Assembly (NCBI GenBank): GCA_029553845.1
Contig: JAKPKF010000345.1
Coordinates: 1-14,007 of the forward strand
Reading direction: 5' to 3'
Length of the DNA: 14,007 bases
Origin: a bacterium
GTDB lineage: Bacteria; Patescibacteria; Dojkabacteria; SC72
Below, piece after piece: positions 1 through 8,055 of the stretch; position 1 is the first letter of the stretch, and every line of letters starts with the position of its first letter. The notes under the pieces are model-generated. The model was not told where the DNA came from. It did no database searches and saw only the letters and a list, made by a program, of their open reading frames with translations. A program made the position numbers and the translations under genes.

Positions 1-620
1 ATCAGTAACCTTTCAACAAGCTCTGCAACAATATCCTGGGTAACAGAAGCATCTGTAAAAGGATCTGTAATCCCAATTCTTGGTGGAAATGAAAAAAGTC
101 CTGTTGTAGATAAAAGAGGAAATGAAAACAGAAACACCCACTATGTAGAACTAACAAGCTTAGAACCAAATACCAAATACGACTTCAAGATAGTTTCAGG
201 AAGTGATGAATATGCATCTCTGGACAATGTAACAATGTCATTTAAAACAGCCCCAATTACAGCTGGGACTCCTACGCCTAACCCTATACATGGAACTGTC
301 TCTGGTAGCAGTGGTGATGATGTCATAGTATATGCAATGTTAAAGGACAAATCTGTATATCCAGTATCTGCAGTCATACCTAGTGGTGGTAACTGGATAA
401 CAGATCTTTCTGCATTTCGAAAAATCTCTGACTACTCTCTTGTACTAACAGAAAACACCACCAATCTTGTGCTTGTATCTGTTGGAGGACCAGATAAAGG
501 AGCTGTATTACAAGGAACATATTCATCTCTTTTTGACAGCAATGGTAAATTAAAAAGTACAAACGATTTTACAATTGGAAGTAATTCCAATTTGTATGCA
601 TACTTTGCAGCAAAATCCAT
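1..620 (+). repeat. Fn3 + beta-domain module, copy A (5' end cut)
   Basis: This is the first of two diverged protein-level repeats within the surface protein. It starts inside the first Fn3 strand (ISNLSTSSATISW), which matches VTNLTDTGFTVLW in copy B. The boundaries are approximate and were judged by eye from the protein alignment. The DNA itself has diverged, so this is an old duplication. Confidence 0.6.
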
Positions 621-1425
621 GCTCATGGCAGAGAGTACAGTTCCAACACCTTCAATAGAACAGCCAGAAGAGGAATCTGAAGAAGAACCAACGAAAGAAT
701 CTAAATTCAAAATTGTAATGGATTTAGAGTGGGTGGACATGGTCTCTGGAAGCAGTGTAACAGCTCCTACTGGTGTATCTAGTGTGCAAGTTACAAATCT
801 TACAGATACTGGATTTACAGTCCTTTGGGTCTCTGCCCAAAAGGAAGCAGGCTCTATTAGCTATGGTACAAGCTCCTCATCTCTCTCTAGCGAAGCGCTA
901 GATGAAAGAGATGGAGCAACTAACCGTGGTACCTACTATGTTCATAGTGTGTCTGTAACGATGGTACAGCCAGAGACCAAATACTACTTCAAAGTTAAAT
1001 CTGGAGGTGCGGAATACAGCAATACTTTTGATGTAACAACATATGCCACCTTAAGCTCTCCTCCACCATTTGAATCTATAACTGGTGAAGTAAAGAACAT
1101 TCCCTCTACTGAAGAATTGGTCGTTGTTGGATATATTACTGACAAGGATGGCAGTGGTACTACTGGAAGTAGTAACAAGATATCTGTTCTTGCAGATGAC
1201 AATGGTAAGTGGATACTCTCAATTGCAGATACTAGAAATACAAGTGGTTCTTCCTATTTCGAATATACCTCTGCAGATGAGATTACATTTTCCCTAGTAT
1301 CTACGGTAAATTCTGGTAGCCTAATTAAGACAATTTCAAGTGCAAAAAATACCGATGTAGAGATAACTGCAGGTAGTGGAAGCACGGGTAATGTAGATAT
1401 CTTGGATAACTATGGAGTACTTTAA
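1..1425 (+). CDS. Fn3-repeat extracellular surface protein, 5'-truncated by window edge
   Basis: The frame is open from base 1 to the TAA at 1423-1425, so the gene starts upstream of the window and only its last 474 residues are visible. Two copies of a module can be read. Each begins with a fibronectin-III-like domain (fragment residues 1-83 and about 259-348) sharing D-x-R, then R-x-T-x-YV, then P-x-TKY-x-FK-x(2)-SG. Each continues into a second beta-rich domain with a G-x-W-I motif (W132 and W404). An acidic Glu/Pro linker at about residues 221-235 separates the modules. There is no C-terminal TM segment or sortase motif. The composition (Ser/Thr/Gly-rich, no cysteine) suits an exported adhesin or stalk protein. 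It lies just upstream of the VirB6-like gene and may be a surface part of the same apparatus, which is an inference. The signal peptide, if any, is off-window. Confidence 0.8.
   Translation: MSNLSTSSATISWVTEASVKGSVIPILGGNEKSPVVDKRGNENRNTHYVELTSLEPNTKYDFKIVSGSDEYASLDNVTMSFKTAPITAGTPTPNPIHGTVSGSSGDDVIVYAMLKDKSVYPVSAVIPSGGNWITDLSAFRKISDYSLVLTENTTNLVLVSVGGPDKGAVLQGTYSSLFDSNGKLKSTNDFTIGSNSNLYAYFAAKSMLMAESTVPTPSIEQPEEESEEEPTKESKFKIVMDLEWVDMVSGSSVTAPTGVSSVQVTNLTDTGFTVLWVSAQKEAGSISYGTSSSSLSSEALDERDGATNRGTYYVHSVSVTMVQPETKYYFKVKSGGAEYSNTFDVTTYATLSSPPPFESITGEVKNIPSTEELVVVGYITDKDGSGTTGSSNKISVLADDNGKWILSIADTRNTSGSSYFEYTSADEITFSLVSTVNSGSLIKTISSAKNTDVEITAGSGSTGNVDILDNYGVL
775..1425 (+). repeat. Fn3 + beta-domain module, copy B
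   Basis: This is the second copy of the module, with the same order: an Fn3-like domain, a Pro-rich joint, then a beta domain with G-K-W-I at residue 404. It runs to the protein's C-terminus, so the protein ends with a complete module. Further copies may lie upstream of the window. Confidence 0.6.
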
Positions 1426-1429
1426 TTTC

Positions 1430-1438
1430 TGATATAAT
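1430..1438 (+). promoter_or_regulatory. Extended -10 promoter (TGATATAAT) for the Cys-rich membrane protein gene
   Basis: TGATATAAT is a perfect TATAAT with the TGn extension. No good -35 is found 16-18 bases upstream. The predicted +1 is about 1445, four bases before the ATG at 1449. The 13 bases TTCTGATATAATC (1427-1439) recur exactly upstream of fusA (13715-13727). The GGAG at 1441-1444 would fall outside the mRNA if this promoter is used. Confidence 0.55.
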
Positions 1439-1448
1439 CGGGAGTTAT

Positions 1449-2714
1449 ATGGATACAGACTATAGCCAAAAAAAATTGAATAAAAGAAGTCTCTTCTTCC
1501 TTATATTCCTAATAGGGTTCTCAATGCTTGTTCTGAAAATAACAAAAACAAATGATATACAATTTTTCAAAGGAAGTAGTGAATCTGTAATATGCTCTAA
1601 TGAAGTTATAGATCAAGGTTATGATAATAATCTTGTGTTTTTAGATATGTCTGAAGATGGAGCGCTAACTGATGTTACACCAAAGACTAAAGGAAGTGTC
1701 CTTGGAACAACTTGTGGAAATGCATTAAACAAATATACTGGGACGGAAGCATGCACTATTCCTGGAACAAGCGATAATGTCTCAATTAAGGGCTGGGTAA
1801 ACTCAGAAGCAAATGTTGAAATTGTCTCAATTACAGTCCCTATAAGACTTCTTTCTGGAATATACTCTGTCAAAGATTCCAATAGAAATCTTACATACGA
1901 GAATCCTGTATATAAGCCTGCAGGTGAGCTATTCAATAAGAAGCAAATACTCATTAGGAGTACTCCTGGGGAAGGTAATAAGGAAATGAAGGAGAATATA
2001 ATTGAGGGCTCTGTTACAAAGAAGGCATATAGTACAAAATATACCGTTTCGTCAGATGCGGCGGAGGGGGGAGATGAAGTAGTAATCGCAAGCTACTATA
2101 CAAATGATTGTGGTGAGAAATGTAATAATTTAGACAATAGTAATCCAGATAAATCGAATAATGTAAGTAAAAAATTCAACAGAATGTATTATAGCTATCC
2201 AGGACAAAAAGATAAGGATGTAATAAGTGGAGATATCAGTATAGAAGGTGAGTGTAAGGATGTTTTACCTGCAAATATTGATAGTGCAATTCCAGGGTGT
2301 TTTGATACACGGCAGTTTCTTCTTGGTCTTTTCGGCTCTGTATTTCCATCTTCTGATTGGACAAATTGCAGTAAAGACGAAGAAGGTTGTGTTAATGCTG
2401 AGGATATTGTATTGAAGATAAGTCCAATGTTTGAAGATACAAATAGATTTACAAATACTAGAAATAAAACAGCGATGGACCCTGTATCGGCTAGTACCTA
2501 TAAATCTGTTTATGTAATGACCCCCTGTAGAATTAATGTCGCAGGTAAATCAGTTAATGTAAAATGCGCATGGGATATGTCATATATATTTGAAGAAAGA
2601 AAGGCTGCTGAATTTGATGATGTTGGAGGATCTGATACACCAACCCATGAAGAGTATGTTAGATTCTTAGAGAAAGAGAGTTCAACAAGACAAGATACTC
2701 CACTTAGTATGTAA
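1449..2714 (+). CDS. Cys-rich single-pass membrane protein of unknown function
   Basis: I do not recognise the family. A short basic N-terminus (KKLNKR) is followed by one hydrophobic segment at residues 14-29, so the remaining ~390 residues should lie outside the membrane. That part holds 11 cysteines, including paired sets N-D-C-x(2)-KC, N-C-x(5)-GC and P-C-x(10)-KC, which suggests disulfide bonds. The C-terminal ~50 residues are charged and low in hydrophobics. The ATG at 1449 has GGAG four bases upstream, the only Shine-Dalgarno-like site seen at a gene start here, but the TATAAT at 1433-1438 suggests transcription begins only about four bases before the ATG. The gene sits 23 bases upstream of the VirB6-like gene and is probably in its operon. 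An accessory role in that machine is inferred from position only. Confidence 0.75.
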   Translation: MDTDYSQKKLNKRSLFFLIFLIGFSMLVLKITKTNDIQFFKGSSESVICSNEVIDQGYDNNLVFLDMSEDGALTDVTPKTKGSVLGTTCGNALNKYTGTEACTIPGTSDNVSIKGWVNSEANVEIVSITVPIRLLSGIYSVKDSNRNLTYENPVYKPAGELFNKKQILIRSTPGEGNKEMKENIIEGSVTKKAYSTKYTVSSDAAEGGDEVVIASYYTNDCGEKCNNLDNSNPDKSNNVSKKFNRMYYSYPGQKDKDVISGDISIEGECKDVLPANIDSAIPGCFDTRQFLLGLFGSVFPSSDWTNCSKDEEGCVNAEDIVLKISPMFEDTNRFTNTRNKTAMDPVSASTYKSVYVMTPCRINVAGKSVNVKCAWDMSYIFEERKAAEFDDVGGSDTPTHEEYVRFLEKESSTRQDTPLSM

Positions 2715-2737
2715 TTTAAATTAATAATTAAAATAAT

Positions 2738-4210
2738 ATGAGTTTTGTAAAAACAGGATACAGAATCTTCTCCAAACTAGAAGAGATATTTAAAAGAAAG
2801 AGTTTTAAAACAGTTTTCATTGCTATTTCCTCCATGATTCTCTTTTTTGGAGTAATGAATGTTTTTGCTCAAGAAACAGAAGTACCAAAGTTGAATGTGG
2901 ATTGGAAAGGCATGAAGGCATACTACAATCTTGCTAGTGGAACTGACAAGGATGAGGATAACATGACTAGCTTCTCTGGAGTGTCAGCTACAAACACAGC
3001 TTGGACAATTCTCTCAACTATGGCACCTGGGCTAACAGAGGGAGGAGATGAGATACAAAAGGGAGAATCTATTCCTGCGGATATGCAAGGTGGACTACTT
3101 GGTACGGCAGATAAGTTTGTTAATTATGCATATACCAACCAACCGAGTGTTAATTTAGTAGCACACCTAGGAAATGAGTGGGTTCCAGGATACAAGGAAA
3201 GTACATCAGGATTGTATGCTGCAGACAAACAGAGCGGATATGATGAACTTATGGATAGTGGTATATCCAATATATGGGCGAAATTTAGAGATTTAGCATA
3301 TTTATTCTTTGTAGTAGTAATGATTGTTATTGGATTTATGATTATGTTTAGATCCAAGTTAGGTGGGCAGACATTGGTAACTTTGGGAAATACAATACCT
3401 AATGTAATTATTGGATTAATACTTGTTACATTTAGTTTCGCAATAGCTGGATTCATTATTGATGTCGGAGGATTAATAACAAATTTCTTAGCAAGTTTAT
3501 TTAATGGAGATCTTGTATCTATAGAAAATATCGGGAATCTAATGAAATCTGTATTTACTTCTGATACTAAAAAGGTGTCGGGTATTGTTGCAGGAAGTGG
3601 AGGGATAGCCGCTCTTGGTGGATGGGGATTGGGATCACTTGCCACAGCGATTGGTGGCTCTGCGGTATTGGCAATTTTAGGACCAGCATTTGTAGGAGTA
3701 GGCTTAATAGCAATTTTACTTGTACTTGCACTTCTTGGAATAGTATTCGTAGGTGTAATCAAATTATTAATAACTTTGTACAAAGCATACTTTGGTATTC
3801 TCTTGGGTGTAGCTATAGGACCTCTTCAGATTATGATTGGTACAATACCTGGACAGAATCATATGACAATGAATTGGCTCTTGGGAATAGTGAGAAATGT
3901 TTTGGTGTTTCCAGTAGTCTTCTTCATCGTGAATGCTCCTAATCTTTTACTTGGAAGTGGAGATATTATTTTAAATTTCCCAGAGAAATTAACTTATGCA
4001 GATCCAAATTCAACAGGGATGGATATAAATGCAACTTCTGGATTCTTAATCTTCATCTTGCGTGTCTTTGTAATATATCTTGCTGCACAAGCACCTAAAT
4101 ATATAGATGCATTTATACCTAATACTTCCAGTAAGGCTGCAGGTGATGCAGGTGCTGCTGCAAAGATGAGTCTTTCAAAGATTCCTTTAGTTGGCGGATT
4201 ATTTAAATAG
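2738..4210 (+). CDS. VirB6/TrbL-like polytopic inner-membrane protein
   Basis: This 490-residue protein has an N-terminal signal-like hydrophobic stretch (residues 25-43, possible cleavage after V-F-A44). A hydrophilic extracytoplasmic region of ~140 residues follows, then about six to seven membrane segments between residue 186 and ~455. The stretch from residue 199 (GFMIMFRSKLGGQTLVTL, then I-P-N-V, then LILVTFSFAIAGFIID) matches my recollection of the VirB6/TrbL-type protein widespread in CPR genomes. A Gly-rich hydrophobic region (residues ~285-370) and P-L-Q-I-M-I-G in a later segment also fit. VirB6 proteins form part of the membrane channel of type IV secretion systems. The 13-base gap to the M23 gene and the co-directional context support a shared operon. 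No Shine-Dalgarno precedes the start. The VirB4 and VirD4 ATPases are absent from the window, so the substrate is unknown. Confidence 0.75.
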   Translation: MSFVKTGYRIFSKLEEIFKRKSFKTVFIAISSMILFFGVMNVFAQETEVPKLNVDWKGMKAYYNLASGTDKDEDNMTSFSGVSATNTAWTILSTMAPGLTEGGDEIQKGESIPADMQGGLLGTADKFVNYAYTNQPSVNLVAHLGNEWVPGYKESTSGLYAADKQSGYDELMDSGISNIWAKFRDLAYLFFVVVMIVIGFMIMFRSKLGGQTLVTLGNTIPNVIIGLILVTFSFAIAGFIIDVGGLITNFLASLFNGDLVSIENIGNLMKSVFTSDTKKVSGIVAGSGGIAALGGWGLGSLATAIGGSAVLAILGPAFVGVGLIAILLVLALLGIVFVGVIKLLITLYKAYFGILLGVAIGPLQIMIGTIPGQNHMTMNWLLGIVRNVLVFPVVFFIVNAPNLLLGSGDIILNFPEKLTYADPNSTGMDINATSGFLIFILRVFVIYLAAQAPKYIDAFIPNTSSKAAGDAGAAAKMSLSKIPLVGGLFK

Positions 4211-4223
4211 CTTTTAACTATAA

Positions 4224-7034
4224 ATGCCTAAGCCAAGGAAAGAAGAAAATCCAGATGCACTTGGTCAGATATTTGACTTCATATTCAAAGAGGCTGAAAA
4301 ACCACCTGATAAGAGAAGACCGGTTAAAGTAACTGGTATATCTGGACAAAATGAATTAACGGATGCTCTTGCTGCTGCATTGGAGAAACCAGGGTTGTTT
4401 ATGAGCGATCAGATATTAGATGTTTTTAACGAAGCTTTGGATCTAGAAGTTGCAAGGATAAAAGCAAATGAGCAAGGATCTGCGACAGTAAAGTTCTCGG
4501 CTAATAATCTGATATCTATGCTTGATGACCCCAATGCCTTTATTGAAAAAGGTTTTACAAGTGCCAAAACATTTAGGAAGCAAATGCGAGCACAATATCT
4601 TGGGAAAACTATGCAACACTTTGTTGCTGAAGGATGGGCAAAAAAATATAATCTAGATCTAGATGCACAAGAAGCAATTAGAGGCTATTTTGGAGCAAGG
4701 CATCTTGACAAGACTTTACCAAAAGAGGAAAGAGCAAAAAGCTATGATGCTTCTAATGCGATTGGTGCTTCTGTAGAAGGACGTTTTTTTAGAGGCTTTC
4801 CAGGATCAGGGGAACTAAACCTTACATCTGAAAAAGAACATTTGACAAACAGAGCTTTTGAACTTCTTGGGAGACAGTATTTTGGAGCGTCTAACTGGCA
4901 ACAACTTTCAGATGACCAGAAGAGATCATTTGAAAAAGTACATATAGATTGGAGTACAATGTCTAATGCGGATAAAAAGAAATTCATGGCGGCTAACAAT
5001 GGTATGGATGCAGTAGAAAAATATATTACTTCAAATTTTAATCCTACTACTGCAAACAGTTTATTCAATAATTATAGGAATGCTAGAGCAAGTCTTGAAC
5101 TTGCAAAGAAAGAAGATACTTTTGATGTTCTAAATAGGGATAGATATTTAGATCTCGAGGTTAAGAACCTAGATGACAGGATAACCCAACTAAGACAGTA
5201 CATGGATACTCACGATCTCTCAGAAAGAGAGATTATAAATTTGCAGGTAGGAATTCAAAGGCTAGAACAAGCAAAGGTAATCGTTGGCGGTCAACTTCTT
5301 AACCCTGAAAATATCCATGTTGCACAGAAGAAAATTGATTCTTCAATAGATTCATTTAAATTACAAATGAATCAAGCAAGAGCACAGGGGGATATGGATT
5401 CTGTGAAGTTATATAGGCAACAGATAAAAGATTTGCGTGCTGGAAAGAGGGAGCTGAATAGTGTAATGCTTTGGGGAAGAGTTGGTCAAATAGAGGGATA
5501 TATAAACTCTTTAAACGGTATTTACAAAGATGGAAATTTTATTAAATCATATCTTGATGGATCATTCTTTGACCCAAATAGAAATTATCTCTTTAGGCCT
5601 ACTGCGGATAGGGATGTGAAGTTTAGTTTCGGAGAGAAAAACGGAGAGATAGGTATTCATGTAGCTGCTCCCACTAAGAATGCTTTATTAAAAACATACA
5701 ACAACACATTAACAAATCTGTACTATCTCACCCCAAAATCCATTATGAAAAGCCTTTTTGTAAATGGGGAAGGCTTTGTCTATTTAGCTTATATGAAAAA
5801 ACTAGGCTTGGAAGGTAGTTTGAAAGATATCCTACATAATAAAAAATTCGAAATCAGTATAGAAGATCTTCTTTCAACTGGAAATGCACAAACCTATTTG
5901 AACAATATTCTTTCAGGTACAAATCGTCAATTAACGCAACAAGAGATTGAAAAATACACAAAAGAGTTAAAGGCACTAATGAGAAGATCTCAAACAGCAA
6001 AAATATTCTCTTTTACACAAAGAACCAGAGACAAAGTTAGGAAATTCTTCGACGACAAGATTTTTAAAAAAATGAGACAGAAGATTTACGATAAATTAAT
6101 GGCTCAAAAGGCATTTCAAGTTGCTGGGGAAGTACTTGGACAGTGGCTTGCGAAGGGTGGCATACAAGTATTTGTAAAAGGTTTAGTAATAGCAGCTGCA
6201 AATGCTGTGGGAATTGCAACTACAGGAGGTCTTGCAAATTTCGCGATAACAATAGTAACCTCCTTGCTTGTAGATGTCATGTATGGGATTATAAAAGTTT
6301 TAGCAATGATAGTTATTTTTGCATTTGTTGGAATTTTTGCGCTGGCTTTTATGCTTGGTAGTAAGTCAACATATAAACATGCACTAAATAGCTATGCATA
6401 TACTACAGTAGTACCAGGAGAAGTAGTTACAAACCCAAACTTTAGAGGATTGTATCCAATAGATGATGGAGAGATTCCAGGAGAGCTTCATCCATTTAGT
6501 GGAGGATCACTTCCTGATGGAGTTCAATGTTTAATTGGCACGGGTGGTTTTAGATGTTCTCAGGGTCCTTTTAGTAGTTATTCTCACTCAAAAGTTGCAG
6601 CCATTGATATTACTGATGGTGTAAGAACCTTCTATGCTCCTACCTTTTGTGATGGAAGTAATTGTGTAGTTAAAACGGTAGCTGAGGTCAATTGCACAAG
6701 ATGTGATATCCCGAGTATGCCAGGATGTCATCAGTTTCCAGCGGGTGGCATGGTAATATTTGATGCAACATATGGCTCTACAACCTACACATTCAAACTA
6801 ATACATGTTTACAAAGATGTGAGCGTTGGGCAAAAGCTCTCTTCTGGAGAAGCTGTAGCAGATATAATCCAAGCTGGCCCAGATCATGAAAGGATTGAGA
6901 AGTGCTCCTCAGGGCCTCATCTCCATCTTGAAGTAAAAGCAAATGGTAGTTCTGTAAACCCAATGGATGTAATGACTGGACCAACATCCTCTGGTGGTTT
7001 TGCGTGTAATATTAGTGCATGTCCTGTAAATTAG
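4224..7034 (+). CDS. Large membrane protein with C-terminal M23 (LytM) peptidase domain
   Basis: This 936-residue protein has three regions. Residues 1 to ~640 are hydrophilic and Lys/Glu/Gln-rich, with a coiled-coil-prone stretch at about 290-410, and match no family I recognise. Residues ~647-712 hold two or three hydrophobic segments. The remaining part is Cys-rich (10 cysteines) and ends in an M23-type fold: H788-x(6)-D795 for metal binding, H861 in LIHVY followed by V-x-VGQKLSSGE, and the H-x-H motif H899-L-H901 in GPHLHLEV. All expected zinc and catalytic residues are therefore present, so peptidoglycan endopeptidase activity is likely. An odd number of membrane spans would put the N-terminal region inside the cell and the enzyme outside. 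Membrane-tethered LytM hydrolases serve Gram-positive type IV systems (for example PrgK), and the VirB6-like gene immediately upstream supports such a role. No Shine-Dalgarno is visible. Confidence 0.8.
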   Translation: MPKPRKEENPDALGQIFDFIFKEAEKPPDKRRPVKVTGISGQNELTDALAAALEKPGLFMSDQILDVFNEALDLEVARIKANEQGSATVKFSANNLISMLDDPNAFIEKGFTSAKTFRKQMRAQYLGKTMQHFVAEGWAKKYNLDLDAQEAIRGYFGARHLDKTLPKEERAKSYDASNAIGASVEGRFFRGFPGSGELNLTSEKEHLTNRAFELLGRQYFGASNWQQLSDDQKRSFEKVHIDWSTMSNADKKKFMAANNGMDAVEKYITSNFNPTTANSLFNNYRNARASLELAKKEDTFDVLNRDRYLDLEVKNLDDRITQLRQYMDTHDLSEREIINLQVGIQRLEQAKVIVGGQLLNPENIHVAQKKIDSSIDSFKLQMNQARAQGDMDSVKLYRQQIKDLRAGKRELNSVMLWGRVGQIEGYINSLNGIYKDGNFIKSYLDGSFFDPNRNYLFRPTADRDVKFSFGEKNGEIGIHVAAPTKNALLKTYNNTLTNLYYLTPKSIMKSLFVNGEGFVYLAYMKKLGLEGSLKDILHNKKFEISIEDLLSTGNAQTYLNNILSGTNRQLTQQEIEKYTKELKALMRRSQTAKIFSFTQRTRDKVRKFFDDKIFKKMRQKIYDKLMAQKAFQVAGEVLGQWLAKGGIQVFVKGLVIAAANAVGIATTGGLANFAITIVTSLLVDVMYGIIKVLAMIVIFAFVGIFALAFMLGSKSTYKHALNSYAYTTVVPGEVVTNPNFRGLYPIDDGEIPGELHPFSGGSLPDGVQCLIGTGGFRCSQGPFSSYSHSKVAAIDITDGVRTFYAPTFCDGSNCVVKTVAEVNCTRCDIPSMPGCHQFPAGGMVIFDATYGSTTYTFKLIHVYKDVSVGQKLSSGEAVADIIQAGPDHERIEKCSSGPHLHLEVKANGSSVNPMDVMTGPTSSGGFACNISACPVN

Positions 7035-7035
7035 T

Positions 7036-8013
7036 ATGAACAAAAAGACAAAAACAATATTAATAATATCCTTCTCTTTACTCTTTGTAGGAGTATGTGT
7101 AGGAGTGTATTTTCTTTTAACAATTCCACCAAAAACATATCCAAAAGATCCAATCGAGCAAACATCCTTATATACTACATCTCAAGAGATTAACTTTTAT
7201 AGCGAAGATTTAGAATCTAAAGATTATCCCTTATATGGAGTATCAAGCGAAGTAATGTTAAAAGAAGTCGAAGCATTTGTATCTACTATTGCTCCTCAAT
7301 TAAAAAAAATTTCTAATGACGAAGGAGCATATTATGAATGGGGTTTTAAAGAAGATTCTGTGACATACAACCTTACCCAAAATGCCTTAATGTTTTCATT
7401 TGCAAATGGTATCCCCTGGGATGAAGCTGATATCTCTGCGTATACATTCAAAAACTTTATGAGAAAATTCTTTGCACAAGATTGGGAATACAAACTTTCT
7501 CAAAATGAAATAATGCCTAATGGAAAAGAGATATATTATGCGAACAGAACTATTGGTGAGAATAAAATAGAAACTAATGAATATAGATTAGAAACAGACT
7601 ATTTAATTTTTCAGGGAAGTAAAATAGTAGGAGGGAAACTGCTCTTAACACATTTTACAGATACAGGAATAACCCTACCTTTGCTTGGAGCAAAAGATCT
7701 AAAAAAATATATAAATTTAGATAACTATCCTAAAGAAATATATCCTAATTTTTCTTCTATAGATGCTAATGTTCTAAATGAGATTGATTATCTCTCGGAT
7801 GAATTTGAATCTTTAATAAATACTTTAAATAACTGTTCAAGTGGTTCTGTAGAGACAGTATATCTATACAAAAACTTTAAACAAGAATCACTAACCCCTG
7901 TATACAAAATTGACCTGCAGTGTGAAATAACATATAAAGAAACTAAATATACGATACCAGCAACAGGATATGTAAATGCAGTAGATCCAAAGTACATCTC
8001 AGCCCTAAAGTAA
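7036..8013 (+). CDS. Single-pass membrane protein, extracytoplasmic, unknown family
   Basis: The ATG lies one base past the stop of the M23 gene, with no Shine-Dalgarno, so translation is probably coupled or shared. A basic start (MNKKTK) and a hydrophobic segment at residues 7-28 indicate N-in topology, with ~295 residues outside. That part alternates helices and amphipathic strands. It ends in a stretch with PVYKI and then ATGYVNAVDP, loosely reminiscent of YycH/YycI or PepSY-type lobes, but too weak for assignment. Two cysteines (N-N-C and L-Q-C) near the C-terminus could pair. A short N-terminal anchor with a folded outer domain is also the layout of VirB8-like proteins of Gram-positive conjugation systems. 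That role is a guess from layout and neighbours. Confidence 0.75.
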   Translation: MNKKTKTILIISFSLLFVGVCVGVYFLLTIPPKTYPKDPIEQTSLYTTSQEINFYSEDLESKDYPLYGVSSEVMLKEVEAFVSTIAPQLKKISNDEGAYYEWGFKEDSVTYNLTQNALMFSFANGIPWDEADISAYTFKNFMRKFFAQDWEYKLSQNEIMPNGKEIYYANRTIGENKIETNEYRLETDYLIFQGSKIVGGKLLLTHFTDTGITLPLLGAKDLKKYINLDNYPKEIYPNFSSIDANVLNEIDYLSDEFESLINTLNNCSSGSVETVYLYKNFKQESLTPVYKIDLQCEITYKETKYTIPATGYVNAVDPKYISALK

Positions 8014-8035
8014 AAGAATTAGAAAAAATTTACCA

Positions 8036-8041
8036 TATAAT
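8036..8041 (+). promoter_or_regulatory. Candidate -10 box (TATAAT) for the PGRP-like gene
   Basis: This is a perfect TATAAT 14 bases before the ATG at 8056, giving a predicted +1 near 8048 and a leader of about eight bases. There is no TG extension and no convincing -35, so in such AT-rich sequence it is weaker than the other promoter calls. Confidence 0.35.
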
Positions 8042-8055
8042 GATAGAATAAGATA

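Noticed and set aside
1440..1444. GGGAG as a Shine-Dalgarno for the ATG at 1449
   Set aside because: The spacing of four bases is short, and the predicted transcription start (about 1445) leaves it outside the mRNA. It could still matter on read-through RNA from upstream.
2715..2737. Promoter or hairpin in the gap before the VirB6-like gene
   Set aside because: The gap is almost pure A/T, so several -10-like strings occur by chance and none stands out.
3124..3783. 219-codon open frame antisense to the VirB6-like gene
   Set aside because: It lies wholly within a strongly supported coding region, has a Pro/Thr/Ile/Asn-heavy composition typical of a reverse-frame shadow, and has no promoter or recognisable domain.
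3622..3942. Plus-strand frame inside the VirB6-like gene rich in Cys, Trp and Ser
   Set aside because: It is a shifted-frame reading of membrane-segment codons, and the composition is artefactual.
8014..8035. -35 element for the PGRP-like gene
   Set aside because: No hexamer resembling TTGACA lies 16-18 bases before the TATAAT at 8036.
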